From the NCBI RefSeq assembly GCF_016887565.1, contig NZ_CP069396.1, forward strand, positions 11,824,001-11,888,000: a stretch of DNA of 64,000 nucleotides, read 5' to 3'. The notes beneath the pieces were generated by a model that did no database searches, had not been told where the DNA came from, and worked only from the letters and a program-made list of their open reading frames with translations. The stretch comes from Archangium violaceum. GTDB lineage: Bacteria; Myxococcota; Myxococcia; Myxococcales; Myxococcaceae. Positions 1-8,368 of the stretch are shown in pieces (the stretch's first letter is position 1; every line of letters begins with the position of its first letter). Position numbers and translations under genes: made by a program.

Positions 1-99
1 GTCACGAAAATCGATGGGACTGTATTCACGATCGGTATGCGGCTCGGCGCCGCCCGCGATGGTCCAATATGAAGCCAACAGCTCGGGACGTTCAGTCAT
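1..99 (-). CDS. Sugar phosphate isomerase/epimerase-like protein, N-terminal part only
   Basis: The reverse strand has an ATG at 99 and stays open for 33 codons to the window edge. The protein begins with M-T-E-R-P-E-L-L-A-S-Y-W-T-I-A-G-G, which I recognise as the start of a group of TIM-barrel sugar phosphate isomerase/epimerase proteins; the P-I-D-F-R-D that follows fits. The gene is divergent from the amidase at 181, with 81 bases between them. A weak purine-rich ribosome site (GAGAG) lies about 10 bases upstream. Only the first 33 residues are visible, so the substrate cannot be guessed. Confidence 0.5.
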   Translation of the reverse strand, partial: MTERPELLASYWTIAGGAEPHTDREYSPIDFRD

Positions 100-180
100 G
101 CTGTCACTCTCATGCGGCGAGACCTTGACCGCGAGGGAAATCAAGAGAAGGTCGTTTCCGTTCCAGAACAGGGGTAACCG

Positions 181-1584
181 ATGAAGGACATGGTGTCTCT
201 CGCTCGCCTCGACGGCATGGCCCAGGCGGAGCTGTGTGCTCGGGGAGAGGTCTCCGCTGCCGAGTTGTTCGACGCGTGCCTGGCGCGCATCGACGCGTTG
301 AACCCGCTGTTGCGTTCGGTCGTCACGGTCGCTCGCGAGCCCACCCGCCCGGCGAAGCCGGGACCGTTCTCCGGGGTGCCGTTCCTGGTGAAGGACGCCA
401 CGCCGTGGCCGGGAATGCGTTGGTCGATGGGCTCGCGGCTGTTCGCGGCCAACGTCGCCCAGCAACAGACGCCGTACGGCAGGCAGCTCGACGAGTCGGG
501 GCTCGTGTGCGTCGGCAAGAGCGCGACGTCGGAGTTCGGCCTGATCGGCAGCACCGAGACGTTGCTCGAGGGCGTGACGCACAACCCATGGAACCTCGCC
601 CATTCGGCCACGGGCTCATCCGGGGGAAGCGCGGTCGCCGTCGCCGCGGGGCTCGTCCCGCTCGCGCACGCCAACGACGGCGGCGGTTCAATCCGCATCC
701 CCGCGTCGGCGTGCGGCCTCTTCGGCTTCAAGCCGAGCCGTGGTCTCACGGTGTCGGCGAGCTTCGCCAGCTCGGACTTCGGGGACATGACGAGCGATCA
801 CTGCATCAGCCGCTCGGTGCGTGACAGCGCGTTGTTCCTGTCGATCACCGAGGATCGCTCGAGGGGTGCGCCCGTCGGCTTCGTGCGCGATCCGATCGCT
901 CGCAAGCTGCGCATCGCGACCTGGACGCGGACGGTGATGGGCTCGGAGCCGGAGCCCGCGGTGCGCCGCGCCTACGATGAGGCGGTGGCGCTGCTCACCG
1001 AGCTCGGTCACGAGGTCGAGCCGATCGCGCCGCCCGCCTTCGACGGCCCCGCGCTGGGCGACGCGTTCTTCCTGGTGTCGGGTGCGGCCATCGCGGGCGT
1101 CGTCGAGCTGGTCGATCGAACGCGTGACATTCCCGTGCAGAGCGACGAGCTCGAGCCGTTCACCTGGGCGCTGGTCGACACCTTCCTCGCCCGCGGTCCC
1201 GACGCGCTGCCTCAATCGCGCGCCGTCTTCGCACGGGCGGTGCACACCTATCACGAGGCGACCCGAGGGTACGACGTGGTGCTCACGCCGACGATCGCCA
1301 CCGAACCCTGGCCCATCGGGCACCTCTCGCCGGTTCTCGGGCGAGAGGAGCTGCTCCGCCGCACGGCGCGCGCCGTCGGTTACACGCCCATCCAGAACAT
1401 CGCGGGCTGCCCCGGCATGTCCGTCCCCCTTCACTTCCCGGATGGCGGTCTGCCCATCGGCACCCACTTCGCCGCGGCCCCCGGCGCCGACGCGCTGCTC
1501 CTCGGCCTCGCGTATCAACTCGAACAGGCACGCCCGTGGAAGGACCGCTGGGCGCCCTACTCGATTCCCGCGCTCCGCCCATGA
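181..1584 (+). CDS. Amidase signature-family hydrolase
   Basis: A 467-residue amidase-signature enzyme that would hydrolyse a carboxamide. The catalytic Lys lies in V-K-D-A-T near residue 77. The Gly/Ser-rich signature (G-S-S-G-G-S, then D-G-G-G-S-I-R-I-P) carries the cis-Ser and nucleophile Ser near residues 141-170. Length is normal for the family. Members close to this type include 6-aminohexanoate-cyclic-dimer hydrolase-like and general amidases; the substrate cannot be told. There is no GatC or GatB neighbour, so it is not a GatA subunit. It stands alone, divergent from the epimerase-like gene. The start at 181 gives the full N-terminal helix of the family. Confidence 0.85.
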   Translation: MKDMVSLARLDGMAQAELCARGEVSAAELFDACLARIDALNPLLRSVVTVAREPTRPAKPGPFSGVPFLVKDATPWPGMRWSMGSRLFAANVAQQQTPYGRQLDESGLVCVGKSATSEFGLIGSTETLLEGVTHNPWNLAHSATGSSGGSAVAVAAGLVPLAHANDGGGSIRIPASACGLFGFKPSRGLTVSASFASSDFGDMTSDHCISRSVRDSALFLSITEDRSRGAPVGFVRDPIARKLRIATWTRTVMGSEPEPAVRRAYDEAVALLTELGHEVEPIAPPAFDGPALGDAFFLVSGAAIAGVVELVDRTRDIPVQSDELEPFTWALVDTFLARGPDALPQSRAVFARAVHTYHEATRGYDVVLTPTIATEPWPIGHLSPVLGREELLRRTARAVGYTPIQNIAGCPGMSVPLHFPDGGLPIGTHFAAAPGADALLLGLAYQLEQARPWKDRWAPYSIPALRP

Positions 1585-1760
1585 ATCCACCAGCTCGCGC
1601 TCATCGTGCCGGCCACCAACCGAGTGCATGCCGGGAACGTAGGCATCTGGCTGGGCCTTCCCTCTCTCGAACGAAGGTCCACACTGGCCCGGGCCCGGGC
1701 GCATTCCCAACTTCCTCTTGAGTAGCAACCAACCGGTCCCCGGACACGGAGGTGAATGCC

Positions 1761-2156
1761 ATGAGCCAGCTAATCACCAAGACGTTCTCCCAACCCGATG
1801 AGCGACGGTCCTTCATCGCGCATGGCCATGTGGACGTCATCCATCTCGACGGCCGTACCATGGGATTGGCCGTCTTCGAGCCCGGGTGGATATGGTCGAA
1901 GGACATCCAGCCCATCGCCGGGACGAAGAGCTGCCAGGTTGCCCACACCTGCTACTACGTCTCCGGGAGCATGGAGGTCGTCATGGACGACGGCACCCGG
2001 AAGACGCTTCACGCGGGGGACGTGGCCTACATTCCGCCCGGACACGATGCGTGGGTAGTGGGCGACGAGCCCTGCGTGCTAGTGGACTTCGAGGGCATGT
2101 CCGACTACGCGCAGCGCGAAGCCTCCATGGGACGGGAGGAGGCGCCACCGGTCTGA
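1761..2156 (+). CDS. Small cupin-domain protein
   Basis: A 131-residue single-domain cupin. The second half has the usual strand pattern: S-G-S-M-E-V-V-M-D-D-G near residue 70 and A-G-D-V-A-Y-I-P-P-G-H-D near residue 90, where the His is a likely metal ligand. A GTG lies three codons upstream, but the GGAGGTG box at 1748-1754 is spaced correctly for the ATG at 1761. It has no obvious pathway partner. Function is unknown; it could be a small metal-dependent isomerase/dioxygenase-type cupin or a binding protein. Confidence 0.75.
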   Translation: MSQLITKTFSQPDERRSFIAHGHVDVIHLDGRTMGLAVFEPGWIWSKDIQPIAGTKSCQVAHTCYYVSGSMEVVMDDGTRKTLHAGDVAYIPPGHDAWVVGDEPCVLVDFEGMSDYAQREASMGREEAPPV

Positions 2157-2237
2157 CGATTCCGCTCATGTGAAGTCACAGGCACGACGGGCGGCTCCAC
2201 CCAGATGCCCCATCGAGGGCATGACAAGGAGGACGCC

Positions 2238-2381
2238 ATGAGTCGTAGAGAGCTGATCATCCGGGCGTGGAAGGACCCGGAGTACCGCCGCACCGTGGCC
2301 ATCAACCCATGCGGGCCCGTCATCACCCGGTTCAGCCCGTGCCCCCTCCCGTGCTGGAGTGAGGACGAGAAGAGCCGCTGA
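2238..2381 (+). CDS. 47-residue peptide with lantibiotic-leader-like N terminus (possible RiPP precursor)
   Basis: A short gene with a near-perfect ribosome site (AAGGAGG at 2226-2232, 5 bases before the ATG). The first 18 residues, M-S-R-R-E-L-I-I-R-A-W-K-D-P-E-Y-R-R, resemble the leader start of the mersacidin/lichenicidin (type 2 lantibiotic) precursor family, where the I-I-R-A-W-K-D-P-E-Y-R stretch is typical. The rest is short, rich in Pro and has three Cys (residues 25, 35, 39), plus one Thr and one Ser in the same segment. The stop codon lies inside the hairpin at 2371-2419. No LanM or other modifying enzyme lies beside it, so it may be an orphan precursor or a relic. That the ORF is translated is well supported by the ribosome site; the RiPP role is inference. 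Confidence 0.55.
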   Translation: MSRRELIIRAWKDPEYRRTVAINPCGPVITRFSPCPLPCWSEDEKSR

Positions 2382-2419
2382 CTCGTCTGGACGCCTCTCA
2401 TCCAGAGGGAGGCGGCTCT
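2371..2419 (+). terminator. Two-stem hairpin overlapping the stop of the 47-residue peptide
   Basis: An outer stem AGAGCCGC (2371-2378) pairs with GCGGCTCT (2412-2419). An inner stem TCTGGA (2385-2390) pairs with TCCAGA (2401-2406). The sequence after the hairpin is GTTTGTG, a short T-containing tail. A second copy with compensating base changes occurs at 6504-6553, which supports a folded RNA. A terminator or 3'-end stabiliser of the peptide mRNA is the simplest reading; an attenuator is possible. Confidence 0.5.
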
Positions 2420-2685
2420 GTTTGTGAGAGAATGACAAAGACGCTGGCAATCTGTCCTCCACGGGCATCGATAACACGCCCACTGGACCACCCGCGGCAG
2501 ATGCCTCGCGACCTGATACGCCTCTGAATCCTCGTCATTTTAGCAAAACATAGAATAACTGTCAATTCAACGAAGATCCCATGGGAGGACTCCGAGGGGA
2601 TGCTTACCTCGGTGTTCGTATCTCGCGGCACCTTCCGGGGAACGTGTCCCCTGCTGGGGAGGAAGGGCCAGCGCAGGAGTGTCCC
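2420..2685. other. Intergenic stretch ahead of the kinase, AT-rich island
   Basis: No coding sequence is supported here. Bases 2525-2580 are unusually AT-rich for this genome and contain TAGAAT at 2551-2556, which could be a -10 element for the downstream kinase, but I see no convincing -35 partner. Confidence 0.3.
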
Positions 2686-5481
2686 ATGTCGACGAAGGAC
2701 AGCCAGAGCGCTCACGGGCTCGCTCCGACTTTCATGAAGGAAGGGGCCGAGTCACCTCCCGTGCGCAGAAGGCCGCCTCCGTCCCTCGCCGCGCGGTACG
2801 AGGACATCCGCTTCGCTGGCGAAGGCGCGATGGGGACGGTGTACCGGGCGGAGGATCCGCGACTCGGCCGCCCCATCGCGCTGAAGCTCCTCAAGAACAG
2901 TGAGCCATCGCTCTGCCGGAGGTTCATCGCCGAGGCGCGGGCCCAGGCGCGCATCCAGCACGAGCACGTGTGCGGTGTGTACGAGGCCGGACTGGCGGAT
3001 GGAGAGCCGTACATCGTGATGCAGTACATCGACGGGGAGCCGCTGTCGCGCGTGCGCGAGCGCATGACGCTCGAGCAGCAGGTGAAGCTGCTTCAGGAGG
3101 TCGCCACCGCGGTGCACGAGGCGCACCGGCAGGGGATGATCCACCGGGACCTCAAGCCGGGGAACATCCTCGTCGAGCGGCGCGAGGACGGGACGTGGAA
3201 GCCGTACGTGGTGGACTTCGGCCTGGCGCGCGAAGTCGCGGAGCAGGGGCAGACCCAGACGGGTGAGGTGCTCGGCACGCCCGCATACATGTCGCCGGAG
3301 CAGGCCAATGGGGACGTGCACCAGCTGGACCGCCGCACGGACGTGTACTCGCTGGGGGCGACGCTGTACGACGTGATCGCCGGCCGGCCCCCCTACGTCT
3401 CGGAGCACCCGTGGAAGTTGCTCCTGATGTCGGTACAGGAGGACCCGCCGCTGCTGGGGCAGGTGAAGCCGGGAGTCCCGAGGGACCTCGAGACCATCGT
3501 GATGAAGTGCCTCGAGCGGGAGCCGGCGCGCCGCTACGACTCCGCGCGGGCGCTCGCGGAGGATCTGCGGCGCGTCCTGGACGGCGAGCCCATCCTGGCG
3601 AAGCAGGCCTCCTGGGGTTACCGCCTCCGGAAGAAGGCACTCAGGCACAAGTTGCTCACGGTGAGCCTCGGGGCCCTCGTGCTGGGAGCGCTCGGACTTG
3701 GAGCCGCCTGGGTGGGTGCCCAGCGGCACGCGGAGGAGCAGGCGCGGCTGGCCCGCGAGCTGGGCGAGAGCGTGAAGGAGATGGAGCTGTTCCTCCGCGC
3801 GGCGTACGGGCTGCCGCTCCATGACGTGGAGCGAGAGCGGGACGTGGTGCGCGCCCGGCTCGTGGAGCTCGAACAGCACCTGCGCGCGTCGGGCGAGGCC
3901 GGACGAGGACCCGGACACCACGCGCTCGGGCTGGGGTACCTCGCGCTCGGAGAGCCCGCGCGGGCCCGGGAGCACCTGGAGAAGGCGCTCGCGGCCGGGT
4001 ACTCGTCGGCGAGCCTCGAGTATGCGCTTGGGAGAGCGCTCGGAGAGCTCTTCCGGCGCGCCCTGGAGGACACCCGGCGCATCACCCAACCACGGGAGCG
4101 GCAGGAGAAGGTGGCGCTGCTCGACAAGGAGCTGCGCGCGCCCGCGCTCCTCCACCTGCGGGCGGCGATGGGGTCGAGGCTCGAGGTGCCCGAGTACGTG
4201 GAGGGATTGATCGCGCTGTACGAGGGCAACCACGAAGAGGCGATCGCGAAGGCGAAGGCGGCCTTCGACAAGGCCCCCTGGATGTACGAGCCGAAGAAGC
4301 TCGAGGGGGATGCGCTGTACGCCGAGGGCAGCAAGTACCGGCATGACGCGGCGTTCGACTACGAGAAGATGAAGGGCTACTTCGAGCGTGCCTCGCGGGC
4401 GTACCGGGTGGCATCGGAGATGGGCAGGAGCGACCCCTCCATCCACCGGGCGGAGTGCGAGCTCTGGGAGAAGATGGGGTGGGCGGACTCCTCGCGGGGC
4501 CTGCCGCCCGGCCCGTCCTTCGAGGCCGCGGAGGTGGCGTGCAACCGCGCGGTGCGTTCGAGCTCGAAGGAGGGCGAGGCCCTGGTGCAGCGGGCCCTCG
4601 TGCTCCTGGCGCAAGTGCATGTGCTGGGCGGCAGCGTCTCGAAGGACACGCTCCCCGTGGTGGAGGAGGCACTCAAGGCCGCCGAGGAGGGGATGAGAGC
4701 GCGCCCCCGGGATGTCATGGCCCATTATGCGCTGGCGCAGGCCCTCTACCTTCGGGCCCGGCTCCTGCCCGCGCTGGACCGCGAGGCGTCCATGGAGCCG
4801 GCCATCGCGGCGTACCAGCGAGTCCTCTCCCTGGAGCCGGGCTTCACCTGGGCCCACAACGAGCTGGGCGAGGCGTATCTCGGGGAGGCCACGAGAGCCC
4901 TCGCGATGGGACGGGAGGCCACGCCGCTGCTGGAAAAGGCCTCCCAACAATACGAGCAGGCCCTGGCGCTCGACTCCAAGTTCGCGCTGCCCGTGGGCGG
5001 ATTGCTGGAGGCATCGACGGTCCGGCTCGAAGCGGAGATCGCCCGGAGGCGCGAGGCGCCCGAGGCGCTCCAGGCGCTCTTCCACGCACTGGCCCGGCTC
5101 GAACAGGTCGGCTCCAGCCCCCAGGTCGTCGCGCTGTGGACGGCGCGCGCGCATCGGCTCCACGCCCACCATGACTTCGTGCTCGGCCGGGATCCCCGTC
5201 CGTCGCTGAAGAAGGCATTCGAGGTGCTCCGCTCCGTCTCCGGAGACCCGCCAGAGGACTCCTGGCTGCTCGCGGAGTGGGTGCTGAACCGCCTCCTCGA
5301 AGCCGAGAACGAGCGGCGCCAGGGGGGGGATCCAGCGTCGGCCCTGGAGAAGGCACGGGCCTCGCTGCGAAGGGTCGGCGAGATGAACAGACCGTGTGCC
5401 AGGGTGACCTGCGAGACAGCGATTCAGCTGAGCCCGCTCCTGACCCGCGAGTGTCAGCGATTCCAGACATCCAAGACGTGA
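2686..5481 (+). CDS. Membrane Ser/Thr protein kinase with TPR-like sensor half
   Basis: A 931-residue Hanks-type kinase. The glycine loop G-E-G-A-M-G is at 45-50, the ATP lysine (A-L-K) near 67, the catalytic I-H-R-D-L-K-P-G-N near 152, the D-F-G in V-V-D-F-G-L-A-R and the G-T-P-A-Y-M-S-P-E-Q activation segment all present, so it should be active. One membrane segment follows at about 322-345 (L-L-T-V-S-L-G-A-L-V-L-G-A-L). The remaining ~580 residues are helical TPR-like repeats. An in-frame ATG lies 35 codons upstream, but AGGAG at 2674-2678 fits the ATG at 2686. This architecture is typical of myxobacterial receptors; the signal and targets are unknown. Confidence 0.9.
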   Translation: MSTKDSQSAHGLAPTFMKEGAESPPVRRRPPPSLAARYEDIRFAGEGAMGTVYRAEDPRLGRPIALKLLKNSEPSLCRRFIAEARAQARIQHEHVCGVYEAGLADGEPYIVMQYIDGEPLSRVRERMTLEQQVKLLQEVATAVHEAHRQGMIHRDLKPGNILVERREDGTWKPYVVDFGLAREVAEQGQTQTGEVLGTPAYMSPEQANGDVHQLDRRTDVYSLGATLYDVIAGRPPYVSEHPWKLLLMSVQEDPPLLGQVKPGVPRDLETIVMKCLEREPARRYDSARALAEDLRRVLDGEPILAKQASWGYRLRKKALRHKLLTVSLGALVLGALGLGAAWVGAQRHAEEQARLARELGESVKEMELFLRAAYGLPLHDVERERDVVRARLVELEQHLRASGEAGRGPGHHALGLGYLALGEPARAREHLEKALAAGYSSASLEYALGRALGELFRRALEDTRRITQPRERQEKVALLDKELRAPALLHLRAAMGSRLEVPEYVEGLIALYEGNHEEAIAKAKAAFDKAPWMYEPKKLEGDALYAEGSKYRHDAAFDYEKMKGYFERASRAYRVASEMGRSDPSIHRAECELWEKMGWADSSRGLPPGPSFEAAEVACNRAVRSSSKEGEALVQRALVLLAQVHVLGGSVSKDTLPVVEEALKAAEEGMRARPRDVMAHYALAQALYLRARLLPALDREASMEPAIAAYQRVLSLEPGFTWAHNELGEAYLGEATRALAMGREATPLLEKASQQYEQALALDSKFALPVGGLLEASTVRLEAEIARRREAPEALQALFHALARLEQVGSSPQVVALWTARAHRLHAHHDFVLGRDPRPSLKKAFEVLRSVSGDPPEDSWLLAEWVLNRLLEAENERRQGGDPASALEKARASLRRVGEMNRPCARVTCETAIQLSPLLTRECQRFQTSKT

Positions 5482-5566
5482 TTTCACCCGTCCTGGAAAT
5501 CATTCAACCCCAAACCAGACAGCAGGGCACGACCTCTCGTGCTCGAAAACGACCCCGGAGCTACCC

Positions 5567-6502
5567 ATGTGGATCAGGCACGCACTCCTTCTGTTCATCA
5601 CGTTCGTCATGTCAGGCCTCGCCGGATGTGGGAGTACCGGAGAGGACTCTGAGCAGAACCAGTTCCCCACGGTCGCCACACAGGCGGTTCTGAGCAACAT
5701 GAGCGATGTGAGCGGTGAGCGGCCCCCGCCCAACGGCTTGAACGGCACGAACCCCTCCTGTTTCTGGGCCGCCAGTACTCAGCAGGCGCTCAGGATGATG
5801 GGCGGCACCGCGCTCGACCAGGGCGCGGGGTTGCTGCCGAGCATCCCCCTGAGCGAAGTCTCCCAGACCTGTCGACACGTCCTCCGCTCCGCTGTCCAGT
5901 GTGCCCTCACGCCAGACCAATCCGTGCGAGATCCCGTGACGGACGAGGTGTACACGGGCTGGTGGGGGCTCGCCCCCTCGTGGCGCGGTGACGTGCTGAA
6001 TACCGAGGGCCGCCGATATGTGACGGCGTGCATGGTCCAGAGACTGAACTTCTATGGGACTTCCGTCCCCATCCTCCTCGACGGCCCCCATTCCGCCCTC
6101 GCCGGGGGCACGGCCCATGCCTCGCAGTACCCCATCGAGGAGTCGACCGTCTTCGGCGACCTGTTCTCGTCCACCACGCCCCTGCTGGGAATCCTGCCCG
6201 CGTTCAATGTCTTCGTGTGCTGGGAGTCACTGCTGCCCCAATCCTGTGGCCTGCTGGGACTGCCCCTGCTCCTCGAGAAGCGGATCTGCGACGACGTGCC
6301 GCTGTGCGGCCTCGTGACGCTGGGGCCGTGTGCCTTGTCGTGCGTGGAGGATGGCTCTCATTGGAAGTGCCGGTCGGGCCTGCTCTCCCCGTTGTGGACG
6401 GAGACGGTCCGGGTGAAGCTGGAGACGGCCACCTGTTCAGTGAGCCCGGCGGCGGATTTGGAGCACCTTCAGCCCCCCTACTGCCCAAGCAACCCACCGT
6501 AG
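5567..6502 (+). CDS. Cys-rich lipoprotein of unknown function
   Basis: A 311-residue protein with a type II signal peptide: a hydrophobic stretch ends in the lipobox L-A-G-C near residue 21. The mature part has many Cys residues and several Trp, with no domain I recognise. N-P-S-C-F-W-A-A-S-T near residue 64 is reminiscent of a papain-like cysteine-peptidase nucleophile region, but I see no clear His/Asn partner, so I do not call it a peptidase. GGAG at 5557-5560 supports the start. It follows the kinase by 85 bases and is followed by the hairpin at 6504. Confidence 0.7.
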   Translation: MWIRHALLLFITFVMSGLAGCGSTGEDSEQNQFPTVATQAVLSNMSDVSGERPPPNGLNGTNPSCFWAASTQQALRMMGGTALDQGAGLLPSIPLSEVSQTCRHVLRSAVQCALTPDQSVRDPVTDEVYTGWWGLAPSWRGDVLNTEGRRYVTACMVQRLNFYGTSVPILLDGPHSALAGGTAHASQYPIEESTVFGDLFSSTTPLLGILPAFNVFVCWESLLPQSCGLLGLPLLLEKRICDDVPLCGLVTLGPCALSCVEDGSHWKCRSGLLSPLWTETVRVKLETATCSVSPAADLEHLQPPYCPSNPP

Positions 6503-6503
6503 A

Positions 6504-6553
6504 AGAGTCGCTGACTCGTCCGGATGCCCTCACATCCGGCGGGAGGCGGCTCT
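6504..6553 (+). terminator. Second copy of the two-stem hairpin, after the lipoprotein gene
   Basis: An outer stem AGAGTCGC (6504-6511) pairs with GCGGCTCT (6546-6553). An inner stem CCGGAT (6520-6525) pairs with ATCCGG (6534-6539). Compared with the copy at 2371-2419 both arms of the inner stem have changed together (CTGG/CCAG became CCGG/CCGG), which preserves pairing. It sits immediately 3' of the lipoprotein stop, so a transcript 3'-end signal is likely. Confidence 0.5.
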
Positions 6554-6608
6554 GTCTGTTCGAGCACGAGGACGCAACGCTGCGGACCCGGAACGACAAG
6601 GAGGTTCC

Positions 6609-6629
6609 ATGGCGCCAGCGATTGAATAG
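6609..6629 (+). other. Six-codon minigene with strong ribosome site, 5' of the collagen-like gene
   Basis: AAGGAGG at 6598-6604 precedes an ATG at 6609 that opens only M-A-P-A-I-E before TAG. This could be a leader peptide, the remnant of a lost gene, or chance. It lies 64 bases upstream of the real start of the collagen-like gene. The GACAAGGAGG context is shared with the small peptide gene at 2238. Confidence 0.25.
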
Positions 6630-6693
6630 TCCACCCAAGGCTACGGGTAGTCGAACCCCCTCGACACCTCGCTCTCTGGAAAGGAGCGATGCC

Positions 6694-7629
6694 ATGAGTA
6701 TCAGTGCTCTGACGAAGGCGGCCCTCTGTCTTGGGCTGGTGGTTTTCGCCGTCTCGGCTCATGCCGCGACCGAGAACGTGCAGTGGACGAAGACGGTGGG
6801 CGTCTCCGTCTCGGGAAACAGCGTGAGCAAGAGCCTCAATACGACGGGCTGGGATGCGGGCGCCAGCTCGACAAAGGCCATTGCGTCTGGAGACGGTTAC
6901 TTCGAGTTCACGGTGACCGAAACGACGACGGACCGCATCGCGGGTCTGAGCAAAGGCGATAGCAATCTGTCCTATACGGACATCGACTATGGAATCTATC
7001 TCGGCCGGTTCGGTGAGATATATGCCATGGAAGGCGGCTCGAGTCGGCCCATTGGCGTCTACGTGCCTGGAGATGTCCTGCGCGTCGCCGTCGAGGGCGG
7101 CGTGGTCAGGTACCGCAAGAACGGAGCCCACGTGGCGACCGGCCTGACGGCACCGACGTATCCGCTCGTGGTTGACACGGCACTGCACCACCCGGGGGCC
7201 AGCGTCACGAATGCGGTCCTCTCGGGAAACCTGACCGGAGCCGTGATTGATTCACCGGGTGGATACGCGGTGAACGGCACGCAGGTCATCAATGATTTGG
7301 GCCAGTGGGTCGGTTCACCGGTCGGGTTGCAGGGACCCGTGGGCCCACAAGGCCCGCCAGGACCCCAGGGACCGAAAGGCGATCAAGGGCCGCCAGGGCC
7401 CCCGGTTCATACAGTCGCCATTTGTGGCCTCGTCAATTGCGACACGGGCTGCGCCTCCGCGTGCGGTGACAGATTGAAGGTCTTCGCCTCTGTGGTCGCA
7501 TCCAGCACGGGCTGCTCCGTCACCTCGTCCACCGGCTCGTGCTCCCTTCCACCGCCCACGCCTCCACCCCCTGGGGTCGCACCCATTGGCCCTTCTCCAT
7601 GCCGCATGTGCTGCGCCTGCAAACCCTGA
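6694..7629 (+). CDS. Secreted collagen-like protein with Cys-rich tail
   Basis: A 311-residue exported protein. A Sec signal peptide ends near A-H-A-A at residue 24. Residues ~25-200 look like a beta-sandwich of the SPRY/concanavalin-like kind found in bacterial surface proteins (T-V-G-V-S-V-S-G-N-S, later Y-T-D-I-D-Y-G-I-Y-L and V-A-V-E-G-G-V-V-R-Y-R-K-N-G). Eight Gly-X-Y collagen triplets follow at about 212-236 (GPV, GPQ, GPP, GPQ, GPK, GDQ, GPP, GPP). The last ~70 residues hold ten Cys and a Pro run. AAGGAG at 6681-6686 fixes the start. It probably forms a trimeric extracellular adhesin or lectin; ligand unknown. Confidence 0.75.
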   Translation: MSISALTKAALCLGLVVFAVSAHAATENVQWTKTVGVSVSGNSVSKSLNTTGWDAGASSTKAIASGDGYFEFTVTETTTDRIAGLSKGDSNLSYTDIDYGIYLGRFGEIYAMEGGSSRPIGVYVPGDVLRVAVEGGVVRYRKNGAHVATGLTAPTYPLVVDTALHHPGASVTNAVLSGNLTGAVIDSPGGYAVNGTQVINDLGQWVGSPVGLQGPVGPQGPPGPQGPKGDQGPPGPPVHTVAICGLVNCDTGCASACGDRLKVFASVVASSTGCSVTSSTGSCSLPPPTPPPPGVAPIGPSPCRMCCACKP

Positions 7630-7678
7630 GTCACAGCGTCCACTGGCCCACGGCGCCACGCTGTGGGAAAAGGACGCA

Positions 7679-8338
7679 ATGACCAGGATCAAGGTGAGCG
7701 CATTTCGCTGGGTACCGCCTTTCGCACAGGGTCTGGTGCGGGATCTGCGCGTGCGCTGGGCACTCGAGGAGGCGGGCCTCGCCTATGAGGAGCGGCTGAT
7801 CGGACCGGAGGATCAGAAGTCCGAGTCCTATCGTCGCCTTCAGCCTTTCGGGCAGGTGCCCGCCTACGAGGAGGACGGGCTGGTGCTGTTCGAGTCCGGT
7901 GCCATCGTGATGCATATCGCCGAGCGGACCGAGGCGCTGATGCCCTCCGAGCCTGGCGCCCGGGCGCGCGCGAAGACGTGGATGTTCGCGGCGCTGAACA
8001 CGGTGGAGCCGCAGATCCAGAATCTCGCCGAGATCGACCTGTTCAACCCCGGAGAGGAATGGGCGAAGCTGCGTCGTCCGGCGGCGGTCGAGGCGGTGAA
8101 GGAACGGCTGGAGAGTCTGTCCGCCTGGTTGGACGGGAAGGACCATCTCGAGGAGCGCTTCACCGCGGCGGACCTGCTCATGACCACGGTGCTGCGCATT
8201 CTGCGCCACACGGAGCTGGTCGCGGAGTTCCCGGTGCTCCATGCCTACTGCCAGCGGTGTGAGGCCCGGCCGGCGTTCCGCAAGGCGCTGGCCGACCAGA
8301 TGGCGCCCTTCGCCAGGAACGCGCCTCCCGGAAGATGA
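7679..8338 (+). CDS. Glutathione S-transferase family protein
   Basis: 219 residues, normal for a cytosolic GST. The N-terminal thioredoxin-like half shows G-Q-V-P-A-Y-E-E-D-G (cis-Pro loop) at about 61-70 and L-F-E-S-G-A-I (the Glu-Ser glutathione-binding pair) near 74-79. The C-terminal helical half has the F-T-A-A-D-L-L-M family motif near 160. There is no N-terminal Cys/Ser in the usual C-P-x-x motif; it reads W-V-P-P-F-A-Q instead. Substrate unknown. Confidence 0.85.
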   Translation: MTRIKVSAFRWVPPFAQGLVRDLRVRWALEEAGLAYEERLIGPEDQKSESYRRLQPFGQVPAYEEDGLVLFESGAIVMHIAERTEALMPSEPGARARAKTWMFAALNTVEPQIQNLAEIDLFNPGEEWAKLRRPAAVEAVKERLESLSAWLDGKDHLEERFTAADLLMTTVLRILRHTELVAEFPVLHAYCQRCEARPAFRKALADQMAPFARNAPPGR

Positions 8339-8368
8339 GGAGCGTACGCGCTGGGTCGTGAAGAAACC

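Noticed and set aside
2752-5487. 911-codon open frame antisense to the kinase-TPR gene
   Set aside because: High-GC third-position bias opens long antisense frames; composition is Arg/Leu/His-rich with no domain, and the sense frame has clear kinase motifs.
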